A DNA stretch of 64,000 nt from Chitinophagaceae bacterium (GTDB lineage Bacteria > Bacteroidota > Bacteroidia > Chitinophagales > UBA10324): positions 914,501-978,500 of the forward strand of contig JADKFU010000005.1 of NCBI GenBank assembly GCA_016717285.1, written 5' to 3'. Of the stretch, positions 53,362 through 61,965 are shown piece by piece. The notes under the pieces are model-generated. The model was given only the letters and a program-made list of their open reading frames with translations, was not told where the DNA came from and searched no databases. Within the stretch, counting starts at the first letter, position 1; the number at the start of each line of letters is the position of its first letter. The position numbers and the translations under genes are program-made.

Positions 53362-54159
53362 ATGAAAAAAGTAAAGATTTTTCTTTTGGTAGTTGGTGGA
53401 CTCGTCCTTATCTATTTCGGCGCAAAAACATATAGAAGTATTTCTGTCGTGGACAAACCAACAGAATTAAAGACCGGCCATTTTATTATTTCTTATCAGG
53501 GAATCTATCCGGAAGAAGCGCAGGAAGTTGGAGAAACTCTTGAAAAAAACTATGACAGGATTCGGTCCAGGTTAATTGATCCTGACCATGAGATGATTTG
53601 GGTATTTATTCATCCGACAAAGGCTGATTTTAATATAGGAACAGGTCTTTTGAGCAGTACTGCAAATGGGACAAGCAGAGGCCCTGACGAGTTTCATATA
53701 CTCTGGACAAACTGGTTCAACAGTATTCTTCCCAATGACCCTATAAAGACAGCCCTTCATGAATTTACGCATTGTGTTCAGTTGAACATTCTTATAAAGG
53801 AAGAACAGGAGAAATGGGGAAATGCGAGCAAAGGAGATTTTGACAAAATGTTTGAAGAGAAGTTTATCAAGGAATATCCTCAATGGTTTTGGGAAGCTAT
53901 TTGCGATTACGAAGCTGGTATGGTAAATAGCATCAGTGTACAATATGGAATGAGAAAGAACCTTACCCTTAAGGATTTAAACAGCAGTAATCAGATTTAT
54001 AATGTTGGCTACACCATTATTGAGTATATAGTGGAAAAATGGGGTGAAGACAAATTGCCGGCTTTAATTACATCTTACGTTGACATTGAAACCGTTTTGG
54101 GTGTAAGTGAATCCGACTTTGAGAAAGGTTGGGTGGAGTTTGTTACTGAAAAATATTAG
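53362..54159 (+). CDS. Membrane-anchored gluzincin-like metalloprotease homologue
   Basis: 265 aa. MKKVKIFLLVVGGLVLIYFGAKTY is an N-terminal anchor or uncleaved signal. The extracytoplasmic domain contains the zinc motif ALHEFTHCVQL (H-E-x-x-H, about residues 132-142) and, 50 residues later, QWFWEAICDYEAG, where Glu would be the third ligand of a gluzincin. This resembles peptidase MA-like proteins of the M1 clan. The substrate is unknown. It follows the acetyltransferase gene after 28 bp, so co-transcription is likely. Confidence 0.75.
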   Translation: MKKVKIFLLVVGGLVLIYFGAKTYRSISVVDKPTELKTGHFIISYQGIYPEEAQEVGETLEKNYDRIRSRLIDPDHEMIWVFIHPTKADFNIGTGLLSSTANGTSRGPDEFHILWTNWFNSILPNDPIKTALHEFTHCVQLNILIKEEQEKWGNASKGDFDKMFEEKFIKEYPQWFWEAICDYEAGMVNSISVQYGMRKNLTLKDLNSSNQIYNVGYTIIEYIVEKWGEDKLPALITSYVDIETVLGVSESDFEKGWVEFVTEKY

Positions 54160-54223
54160 TGCCTAAAATCAAAGATTGTCAGCATCAGTTGTAATTATAA
54201 TAGCTCAACTAAAACAAGAATTT

Positions 54224-54676
54224 ATGGCAATGGAAAAAAACAGCGAAAAACCCAAGTTTGACGGACAGGGTGCAACCCCGTTTGCTCAGACATACTTTCA
54301 TGGGACAAGAGCTGAGCTGAAAGTTGGTGATTTGCTTGAAGTGGGATTCAATTCAAATTATGGAAAAAGAAAAAATGCGAAATATATTTTTCTGACCGGT
54401 ACGCTGGACGCTGCCATCTGGGGAGCTGAACTTGCATTTGGCGAAGGAAAGGAAAGAATTTATTTAGTAGAACCTACAGGCTTAATTGAAGATGATCCTG
54501 ACTTGACGGATAAAAAATTCCCCGGTAATCCCACGAAATCTTATCGGTCAATGCATCCATTCAGAGTTGTCGGAGAAGTTTGTAATTGGCAAGCACATCC
54601 AAATGAACAAGTTAAAGTAATGAAGGATCATCTTGCACTACTCAAGCAACAAGGGATTGATTCATTAAATGATTAA
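54224..54676 (+). CDS. arr: NAD+--rifampin ADP-ribosyltransferase
   Basis: 150 aa from ATG 54224 (the frame extends to a TTG at 54176). Family motifs: FAQTYFHGTRAELKVGDLLEVGFNSNYGKRKNAKYIFLTGTLDAAIWGAELAFGEGKERIYLVEPTGLIEDDPDLTDKKFPGNPTKSYRSMHPFRVVGEV, which includes the His of the Y-F-H-G-T loop, the Tyr of K-Y-I-F and the D-D-P-x-L-T acidic segment conserved in Arr enzymes. Arr transfers ADP-ribose to the ansa-chain hydroxyl of rifamycins and inactivates them. Environmental Bacteroidota often carry such genes. Confidence is high on the family, lower on substrate. Confidence 0.93.
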   Translation: MAMEKNSEKPKFDGQGATPFAQTYFHGTRAELKVGDLLEVGFNSNYGKRKNAKYIFLTGTLDAAIWGAELAFGEGKERIYLVEPTGLIEDDPDLTDKKFPGNPTKSYRSMHPFRVVGEVCNWQAHPNEQVKVMKDHLALLKQQGIDSLND

Positions 54677-54728
54677 GATTCGAATGGAAAAAGTTCTCGT
54701 TTCCCCAGGATAAACAAGCGTAACCTCA

Positions 54729-54780
54729 TTAACAATCTAAACACGCTAAACCATCTAAACTTTTCAAACCATTCAAACTT
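54729..54780. repeat. Simple-sequence repeat, copy B
   Basis: The segment starts ACAATCTAAACACGCTAAAC and ends CTTTTCAAACCATTCAAAC, closely related to copy A at 46391. It lies between the arr gene and the large secreted-protein gene. Copies A and B flank the accessory run in direct orientation. Confidence 0.6.
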
Positions 54781-54839
54781 CTCCCTCGTTGTTTCAGCTC
54801 CCGAAATAATTGTAATTTGCGTTACTACTTAAAATTACC

Positions 54840-57533
54840 ATGCAGGGTTATTTCATGCCATCTTATCGAAGAATTCCAGCAATCGTTTTATCGGTTGTTT
54901 TCAGTTTGGTATTTTTTTCAAATGCTAATGCTACGCACAACCGTGCAGGAGAAATCATCTATAAGCATCTTTCCGGATTTACGTACCAGGCAACCATTAT
55001 TACTTACACCAAGGAAAGTTCTGTAGCCGCAGACCGCGACAGCCTCGAAATAGTTTGGGGTGATAACACAAGGGATACCCTGGCCAGGTCAAATGGCGGT
55101 GGGAATGGTGTATACATCGGCAACGACATCAAATACAATGAATACACAGGAGTTCATACGTATCCGGGAATGGGATCCTACGTGCTTTCGATGACAGATC
55201 CCAATCGCATCACAGACATCATCAATATCAATGGCGGAAATTCAGTGAATGAGCCTTTTTACATTGAGGATACGCTGAAGATTCCTGATCCGCAGTTTTA
55301 TGCATTTAACAGTTCGCCGATCTTATTGAATCCGCCGATAGATTTTGGCAATGCTTTTCAGACCTTCATCCACAATCCGAATGCGTATGATCCGGATGGC
55401 GACAGTCTGACCTTTGAATTTATTGTTCCCAGGAAAGGAGCAAGTCTTCCGGTTCAAAACTATGTAGACCCTAACCAAATTCCAGGCACACCTGCCGGAC
55501 AAACATTTACTATCGATCATGCAACAGGTGAAGTCGTCTGGTCTACACCAATCTTCTGTGATATTTACAATTTTGCAATCCTTATCAAGGAATTCCGCAA
55601 AGGAATTTGCATAGGAACCATGGTGCGTGACATGGAAGTTATCGTGAATTGTACTAATAATAATCCACCGGTAATTGCAGCAATATTTGATACCTGTGTA
55701 ATTGCAGGTGCAAAGCTTGAACTGGAAGTTGTGGCCACTGATCAGGATGTTGGTCAACATGTAACCATGACTTCGAATGGCGGTCCTTATGAATTAGCGA
55801 TCAGTCCGGCTACATTTTCCTCGGTGTCAGGAACCGGTGAAGCAGTGGGAAATTTTGAATGGAACACCACCTGCGATCATGTGAGGGGACCTTTTTACCA
55901 GGTAATCTTTAAAGCACAGGACAGTTATTCAGTTCCATTAGTTGATATTAAAAACTGGCTGATTACTGTAGTGGCACCACCTCCGCAAGGTGTAGTAGCA
56001 GTGCCCAGCGGAAATGATGTGCTGGTTTCGTGGGCCAATCCTTATGCCTGTGCGGGTACGGCGCGTTTCATTGGATTTTCAGTATGGAGAAAAGAGGGCA
56101 GTAATCCGTTTGTAGTTAATAATTGTGATGTGGGTTTAAATGGAAAGGGATACATAAAAATTGCACAATACCTGGCAGATTACCAGTTTCTTGATGTGAA
56201 TGCTGAAAGAGGAAAATTGTATTGTTACCGTATTCTTGCAGAGTTTGCTGATAAGACACCTGAGCCTGCCGGTTTCTATTATAATAATGTTGAAAGTCTT
56301 CCATCTCCGGAAGCATGCGCGCAGCTTTTGAAAGAAGTGCCTGTGATCACCAATGTAAGCGTGACCACTACAAGCACCAATAACGGAACTATGTACATCG
56401 CCTGGTCAAAACCGAGCCCGCTTGATCTTGACACGCTTCAAAATCCTGGTCCGTATAAATATGTAATCTGGCGATCGGTCGGTATGCCCGGAGGCCTCCT
56501 GCAACGCATAGATTCATTCAGCGCACTAACCTTTGGAACGCTAAACGACTCGACCTATAATGATGATGGGTTGAATACTTTGGATAATCCATATTCGTAT
56601 AAAATAGGTTTTTATTCAAACGGAAATTTTATCGGTGAAACAGAAATAGCTTCCAGTGTTTTTGTGAACACAACAGGAATTGATAATGCTGTGCTGGTTG
56701 ACTGGACTTTAAATGTGCCCTGGCAAAATGCATACTATGCTGTTTACCGTAAAAATTCCATTGGAACATTTGATTCGATTGGAGTAAGCACAACATTGAG
56801 CTATACTGATGGATCGTTGGCCAATGGAGTGGAACAATGCTATTACGTAAAGAGTGAGGGCAGCTATTCGGCGCCCGGTTTTATTAATCCGATCATAAAT
56901 CTTTCTCAGCAAGTTTGTGATGTTCCGGTAGATTCTATTGGTCCTTGCGCACCGGCACTTAACATCAAGAACCTTTGCAATACAGAGAACTTTGCGCTGA
57001 CAGGTTTTACCAATGAACTGATCTGGAATAATCCAAACCATACCTGCGCAGATGATGTAATCTCCTTCAATGTATATTTTGCAGGCACTGCAGATCAGCC
57101 TCTGGCATTGATCGGTTCATTGAGCGATACCTTTTTTATTCATACGCAGGACAACACTATTGCAGGTTGTTATGCAGTGGCTGCCGTTGATTCTTATGCG
57201 AATGAAGGCCCGAAGTCCTCTGTGGTTTGTGTTGAAAATTGTCCGGTGTATGAATTACCGAATGTATTCACGCCTAACGGTGATGAAAGAAATGATTTGT
57301 TTCATCCCTTTCTGCCGATACGTTTTGTAGAGAAAATTGACATAAAGATTTTTGACCAGTGGGGAGCTTTGGTCTTTCAGACCACAGATCCTTTTATTGG
57401 CTGGAACGGAAAAGATCTGAAGACAGGAAAGGATGTTGCAGCCGGCACCTACTATTATGTATGTGATGTTTTTGCGAATGGTGATGCAAAAGCATTTCCC
57501 ACTTTGAGCGGATATATTCATTTGTTCAGGTGA
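54840..57533 (+). CDS. Large T9SS type B (gliding-motility C-terminal) surface protein
   Basis: 897 aa with a signal sequence ending FFSNANATHNRAGEIIYKHLSG, a start common to Bacteroidota surface proteins. The N-terminal part has Ig/cadherin-like segments (FNSSPILLNPPIDFGNAFQTFIHNPNAYDPDGDSLTFEF). Several fibronectin III-like domains follow, then the type B sorting tail YELPNVFTPNGDERNDLFHPFLPIRFVEKIDIKIFDQWGALVFQTTDPFIGWNGKDLKTGKDVAAGTYYYVCDV. T9SS exports such proteins to the cell surface; a role in adhesion or motility is inferred. Not part of an obvious operon. Confidence 0.88.
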   Translation: MQGYFMPSYRRIPAIVLSVVFSLVFFSNANATHNRAGEIIYKHLSGFTYQATIITYTKESSVAADRDSLEIVWGDNTRDTLARSNGGGNGVYIGNDIKYNEYTGVHTYPGMGSYVLSMTDPNRITDIININGGNSVNEPFYIEDTLKIPDPQFYAFNSSPILLNPPIDFGNAFQTFIHNPNAYDPDGDSLTFEFIVPRKGASLPVQNYVDPNQIPGTPAGQTFTIDHATGEVVWSTPIFCDIYNFAILIKEFRKGICIGTMVRDMEVIVNCTNNNPPVIAAIFDTCVIAGAKLELEVVATDQDVGQHVTMTSNGGPYELAISPATFSSVSGTGEAVGNFEWNTTCDHVRGPFYQVIFKAQDSYSVPLVDIKNWLITVVAPPPQGVVAVPSGNDVLVSWANPYACAGTARFIGFSVWRKEGSNPFVVNNCDVGLNGKGYIKIAQYLADYQFLDVNAERGKLYCYRILAEFADKTPEPAGFYYNNVESLPSPEACAQLLKEVPVITNVSVTTTSTNNGTMYIAWSKPSPLDLDTLQNPGPYKYVIWRSVGMPGGLLQRIDSFSALTFGTLNDSTYNDDGLNTLDNPYSYKIGFYSNGNFIGETEIASSVFVNTTGIDNAVLVDWTLNVPWQNAYYAVYRKNSIGTFDSIGVSTTLSYTDGSLANGVEQCYYVKSEGSYSAPGFINPIINLSQQVCDVPVDSIGPCAPALNIKNLCNTENFALTGFTNELIWNNPNHTCADDVISFNVYFAGTADQPLALIGSLSDTFFIHTQDNTIAGCYAVAAVDSYANEGPKSSVVCVENCPVYELPNVFTPNGDERNDLFHPFLPIRFVEKIDIKIFDQWGALVFQTTDPFIGWNGKDLKTGKDVAAGTYYYVCDVFANGDAKAFPTLSGYIHLFR

Positions 57534-57660
57534 TGGATGCCTGGATTTGCAAATGGAGCCAGCATATTCAGCGACACATTTCAGTATTCATCGTTGAAAA
57601 AAATGAGGGTCAGCACACATTATAAAAATACCCTATCAGGAAATAGAAAATCAGCAACGA

Positions 57661-58248
57661 ATGTTTACGGGAATCATAGAAACAACAGGAAAAATAGTCG
57701 AATTAAAACAGGAGGGAAGCAACGTTCATTTTTCAATTGAATCGACTATTTCGGCTGCTTTGCAGATTGATCAGAGTGTATCACATGATGGTGTATGTCT
57801 TACGGTGGTAAATATTGAAGGCAACACACATACAGTAACAGCGGTGGAAGAAACACTGCAACGTTCTAATTTGAAAAACAAACAGCAAGGTGACGCTGTG
57901 AATCTTGAGCGTTCGATGTTAATGAACGGAAGGCTGGATGGACATTTAGTACAAGGACATGTAGATGAAGTGGTGTTGTGCAGCAAGGTGGATGAAAGAG
58001 AAGGCAGTTGGGTTTATTCTTTTAAGATCAGTGAATCGAAAAGTAATTTACTCGTAGAAAAAGGATCTGTATGTATCAACGGCGTGAGTTTAACAGTAGT
58101 GAAAGCCACCAGGAAGAAATTTACCGTAGTCATTATTCCTTATACGTTTGAACACACTACGTTCAAGCATCTTAAACCTTTTGATGAGGTGAATATCGAG
58201 TATGATATTATTGGGAAGTATGTGGAGAGGATGTTGAAGAGGAATTGA
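57661..58248 (+). CDS. ribE: Riboflavin synthase alpha subunit
   Basis: 195 aa with two lumazine-binding repeats, each beginning MFTGIIETTGKIVELKQEG and LVQGHVDEVVLCSKVDEREG. SHDGVCLTVVNIEG and INGVSLTVVKATRKKFTVVIIPYTFEHTTF hold the substrate-binding motifs. It converts two 6,7-dimethyl-8-ribityllumazine molecules to riboflavin. No other rib genes or FMN riboswitch are visible next to it; only 127 bp separates it from the previous gene. The ATG at 57661 gives the family N-terminus exactly. Confidence 0.95.
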   Translation: MFTGIIETTGKIVELKQEGSNVHFSIESTISAALQIDQSVSHDGVCLTVVNIEGNTHTVTAVEETLQRSNLKNKQQGDAVNLERSMLMNGRLDGHLVQGHVDEVVLCSKVDEREGSWVYSFKISESKSNLLVEKGSVCINGVSLTVVKATRKKFTVVIIPYTFEHTTFKHLKPFDEVNIEYDIIGKYVERMLKRN

Positions 58249-58249
58249 G

Positions 58250-58384
58250 AATTGACAGTTGACAGTGGACAATTGACAAATGACAGTTGAGCAGGGTGAC
58301 CCAATGACTAATGACTAATGACCAATGACTGAAGACTAAAAGACTAAAAGACTAACGACTCGCTACTCGCTACTCACTACTAAC
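58250..58384. repeat. Heptamer-periodic simple repeat tract
   Basis: A tract of degenerate 7-nt units: first TTGACA-type (ATTGACA, GTTGACA, GTGGACA, AATGACA), then AATGACT/AATGACC and AAAAGACT units, ending with CGCTACT and CACTACT. It fills almost the whole gap between ribE and the YkgJ-like gene. Confidence 0.85.
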
Positions 58385-58422
58385 GCCCCATTTCCCTACA
58401 TTAGCGCCCGATAAAAAACAGA

Positions 58423-58932
58423 ATGGCAACAACAGCAAAGTTTAAGCGACTCATAGAAAAAGTAAAGCAGAAAGCGAAGGTTCAACGACGAAGCAATAAG
58501 AAACTCTTTGAGCGATTCAAGACAGATAAGCCCAAGGGACTTGAAAAAGCATTTAAGGCCGTGAATGATGAGGTTTTTGCCCATACCAATTGCCTTGAAT
58601 GTGCGAACTGTTGCAAGATTGCACAGCCTGTTTTTGAGACGCCGGATGTAAAGCGCATTTCAAAACACTTTGGAATGACTTCGCAAGAATTTATAAAAAA
58701 ATATCTGAAAGCTGTTCCGGAGTATGAATATTTTACCAAGAAGCTACCCTGCACTTTTTTAGGTGATGATAATAAATGTTCGATTTATGAAATACGACCA
58801 ATGGGTTGCAGAACTTATCCTCCTGCAAAACTCCGGCTATCACCTGAGCAGCTTGATGTGATTTATGAGAATATCGGCATCTGTCCGGCTGTGAGTGAAA
58901 TAGTGGACAAGATTAAATTGCAGTTTGGATAA
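58423..58932 (+). CDS. YkgJ-family cysteine cluster protein
   Basis: 169 aa. A basic N-terminal ~45 residues (KRLIEKVKQKAKVQRRSNKKLF) is followed by the cluster domain: HTNCLECANCCKIAQPVFETPDV (three close Cys, about residues 65-80), LPCTFLGDDNKCSIYEIRPMGCRTYPPAKL (Cys-x8-Cys...R-P-x-x-C-R-x-Y-P) and ICPAV. This is the zinc- or iron-binding C-x2-C-x2-CC pattern of the YkgJ/UPF0153 family. Its cellular role is unknown. It converges on the DUF4421 gene. Confidence 0.88.
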   Translation: MATTAKFKRLIEKVKQKAKVQRRSNKKLFERFKTDKPKGLEKAFKAVNDEVFAHTNCLECANCCKIAQPVFETPDVKRISKHFGMTSQEFIKKYLKAVPEYEYFTKKLPCTFLGDDNKCSIYEIRPMGCRTYPPAKLRLSPEQLDVIYENIGICPAVSEIVDKIKLQFG

Positions 58933-58958
58933 TTCTTCCGCAGAAATAATTGCGCGCT

Positions 58959-60014
58959 TTATTTTATACGGTATCCGACTACAAATTTGATCTTACCTAG
59001 ATCCTGCTGAAATTGATTTTCATTGCTGATATTAATCAGACTTTGATCATTCACCATGGAAAGGATGCCGTAGAACTTTTTCCCGTTGTAACCCAATGCG
59101 CCTCGTGTAATAAGTTTAAGAGAAACTTTAACCGGATTACCTGCAACATACCATTCATTATATGCTTTCACTTCACTTCTCGAGAAGGAGAAGCCAGGTG
59201 TGAGCGCAATAGTAAAGAAGAAGTGAAGCGGGAATACGAAGGTGTAAGCATAACCTGCACTCAGTCCGATGTTAAACGTATTGATATCGGTTAATTCGCC
59301 ATGGTCCTCAAAAACTGAGGCATAAACAGCAGGCACAATACTGCTGTCTGCGTGTAAATTGTAGGACGAAAAAAATAAACCGGCCATCGGTCCGCCCGCG
59401 CTTTTTTTCTGAATCTCCGTTCCTATCAGCGATGCGAAGGTTAGTTTGTTCGAGTTGAACAGGAAATTATAATCTACTCCCATGTTAAATGCTGTGATGT
59501 CGGGCCGGTAACCGATGGTGGTATCATTGATGGTAGATGTTACCGCCGCGCTCTTCTCGTAGGAGCCAAACATGCCTTTGCTTTGCTGAAGGAAGATTTC
59601 GAAGAGATGCTGACCTGCATATAAAGAACCAATGAAATCAAATGTAGAGCTTTCATGCTCTGAGTCATTCTGAGGTTTGTTGGCAATGGAATGAAAAGCG
59701 AGATCCAGATTGAGCCGGTTATATGATACACCGCCGCCAATTCCATAAAATTTATTCGGTGCATATCGAAGTCCTGCTTCTGTAGAACCACTGTACATCC
59801 TAAACTGTTGGTATTTGGTAATAGAATAGAGTCTGATTGACCACCTGGAAGGCGCCCGGTTGAGGAATGAGGTGTCATATACAACCTTTGCAGTCATGAA
59901 CCGTGGGAATTGGGCAAAGGCAGGAATTGAAGCCTGGAATGAAATACAAAGCCCGAGCATTACCAACGATTTCATGACCCGAAGAAAGATGTACTGCATG
60001 CTTTGCTTATTCAT
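58959..60014 (-). CDS. DUF4421-like outer-membrane protein
   Basis: 351 aa with a signal segment (MKSLVMLGLCISFQASIPAFAQ, about residues 14-35). The mature protein begins SRWSIRLYSITKYQQFRMY, then LRYAPNKFYGIGGGVSYNRLNLDLAFH and alternating strands to the end (KIKFVVGYRIK). The S-I-R-L-Y-S...K-Y-x-x-F and Y-x-P-N-x-x-x-G-x-G-x-x-Y phrases match the DUF4421 beta-barrel family of Bacteroidota. Function unknown. The first start (60014) adds 13 residues before MKSL. Confidence 0.78.
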   Translation of the reverse strand: MNKQSMQYIFLRVMKSLVMLGLCISFQASIPAFAQFPRFMTAKVVYDTSFLNRAPSRWSIRLYSITKYQQFRMYSGSTEAGLRYAPNKFYGIGGGVSYNRLNLDLAFHSIANKPQNDSEHESSTFDFIGSLYAGQHLFEIFLQQSKGMFGSYEKSAAVTSTINDTTIGYRPDITAFNMGVDYNFLFNSNKLTFASLIGTEIQKKSAGGPMAGLFFSSYNLHADSSIVPAVYASVFEDHGELTDINTFNIGLSAGYAYTFVFPLHFFFTIALTPGFSFSRSEVKAYNEWYVAGNPVKVSLKLITRGALGYNGKKFYGILSMVNDQSLINISNENQFQQDLGKIKFVVGYRIK

Positions 60015-60173
60015 TTATTTATTAATGATTTTTACCTGTAGGTAGCTTGTATTAATTTCCCGGAATTGTACTCCAGCTATTTTATAGTGATCGGTGATGG
60101 CAATACTCATGCTGCCTTTAATGGTACGGTTACAAGATAATCAAGCTCATGGATCGTCAGCAATTTTCTTTTG

Positions 60174-61965
60174 CTACCTGATAAATATTTCATCACAGAA
60201 TATCCAGGCATCATTGCCGGCTGACAAGTGTTTTACAGGTAATTTGCCATAATTATGCGCTTTCAATTTAATATACCTTACCTGCTGCGGGGCAAATTCT
60301 GCTTTAAGTTGCTGTACGATTGCATTTGATTCCATGGGAGAAATATTATTTTGAACTGTGGAGAGACGTGTAAAACTTTTCCCATCTGCGGAACCTTCTA
60401 TATCCAATTGTGAGGGCAGGATGATCCAGGCCTGTTGATCCTGCAAAAACTCTGCTCCGGCTGAACTAACACTTTGAATTTTTCCGAGGTCTATCTGCAG
60501 TTCCATATCATTTCCCCACCAACCTTGCCACGCTCCGCTTTTGAAATTTTTGTTGCCCGACTCACCATCAATCAATACCAGATCGCTTCCTCCGTTGTAT
60601 TGCGGATTGTACGTTGTAAGATAAGTTACATTCCAGTTGAATGCAGTCTTGCGAAAATCTGCTGTTACTATTTTGCTTTCCTCTCCTTTATTATTGATGG
60701 CCACCGCTTTCACGGTAGTATTATCATGAATAGAAAATGCTTTTACATAAGGGGGAGATTTTTTTCCTGGCGCTGAATGATCCAATGTGTAATAAAGTTT
60801 ACTTCCGGTTACAGGTGATTGAATGGATACAATCATGTTTTCGCGGAAGGAATTATCCTTTGCCACAATCACCGGACTCATTACGATTGGAAATGCGGTG
60901 ATAGCTGAAGGAGGAGCGGTAACCCAGTTTGGTTGATTTCGGGGTTGACTTCCCATTTGAAAGCTGACCGTTTTTCCCTGCAGAATCATAGACTGTGAAA
61001 GATAAAAGGTATCCGTTGGCTGTCCGTTAACTTTCATTGATTGAATGTAAATATCTTTTGCTGTCGCATGGTGCGCGACGATGGTAAAGGTCTTCTGATT
61101 ATCGAGATGAATTTTTACAGTGTCGAACAATGGTGTGCCGATCGCATAATACGGTGAGCCCGGAGTTACAGGATAAAATCCCATTGCGCTTAGCACGTAC
61201 CATGCGCTCATCTGTCCGCAGTCTTCATTTCCGATCAATCCATCAGGAGAATCGTGGTACATATTGTTGATGATCTCAGATATCAGTGACTGCGTCTTTC
61301 CGGGATTGCCTGTATAATCATACAGATAAGCCATGTGATGACTTGGTTCATTACCATGTGCATACTGACCAATCAGTCCGCTGATGTCTGATTGTTCTCT
61401 TCCTGATGTTTTCGAGGTGGTGGAAAAAAGAGAGTCCAGCGCGGCTTCCATTTTTTGTGCACCACCGGACATTTTTTTTAATCCTTCAATGTCCTGTTGA
61501 ACGGCAAACCGGTATTGCCACGCATTGGCTTCCGTATAATTGAAATTCACTTCATAAGGATCGAACGGTGAAATAAAATTTCCGTTTTTCTTTGGACGCA
61601 TAAAACCTGTTTCAGGATCAAACAGGTTCTTCCAGAATTGTGCACGTTGAATAAATGTTTTATAAGTGGCAGTATCATTCATCTTTAATGCCATTTGAGC
61701 AATGCACCAGTCATCGTACGCATATTCCAGCGTTTTGGAAACCGACTCTCCTTCGTCACTAACACTGATGCATCCGTTTTCCCGGTAGGAAGATAAACCG
61801 AACTTGTTGCTGCCGGCACTCGCCTTCATTGCATCCAGCGCTTTGTTATAATCGAAACCTTTTATTCCTTTTGCTGCGGCATCCGCTATTACTGAAACAG
61901 CATGATAGCCGATCATGCAATTGGTTTCGTTGGAAGACAATTCCCATACTGGTAAACTTTCCCCC
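60174..61965 (-). CDS. GH92 alpha-mannosidase, C-terminal part after a frameshift
   Basis: In-frame homology begins near 61960 with SLPVWELSSNETNCMIGYHAVSVIADAAAKG and continues to TGNPGKTQSLISEIINNMYHDSPDGLIGNEDCGQMSAWYVLSAMGFYPVTPGSPYYAIGTP, the conserved GH92 catalytic core with the Glu and Asp of G-N-E-D-C-G. A chitobiase C-terminal-like domain and an F5/8 type C-like carbohydrate-binding domain follow (LVLIDGESGNKN, WQGWWGNDMELQIDLG). The frame is open to 62159, but that upstream part is out-of-frame noise. With the N-terminal part it would be one ~1000-aa exo-alpha-mannosidase. Confidence 0.8.

Noticed and set aside
58250..58384. Possible CRISPR array
   Set aside because: The unit is only about 7 nt and degenerate, with no spacers of 30-40 nt and no cas genes nearby; it is a simple repeat.
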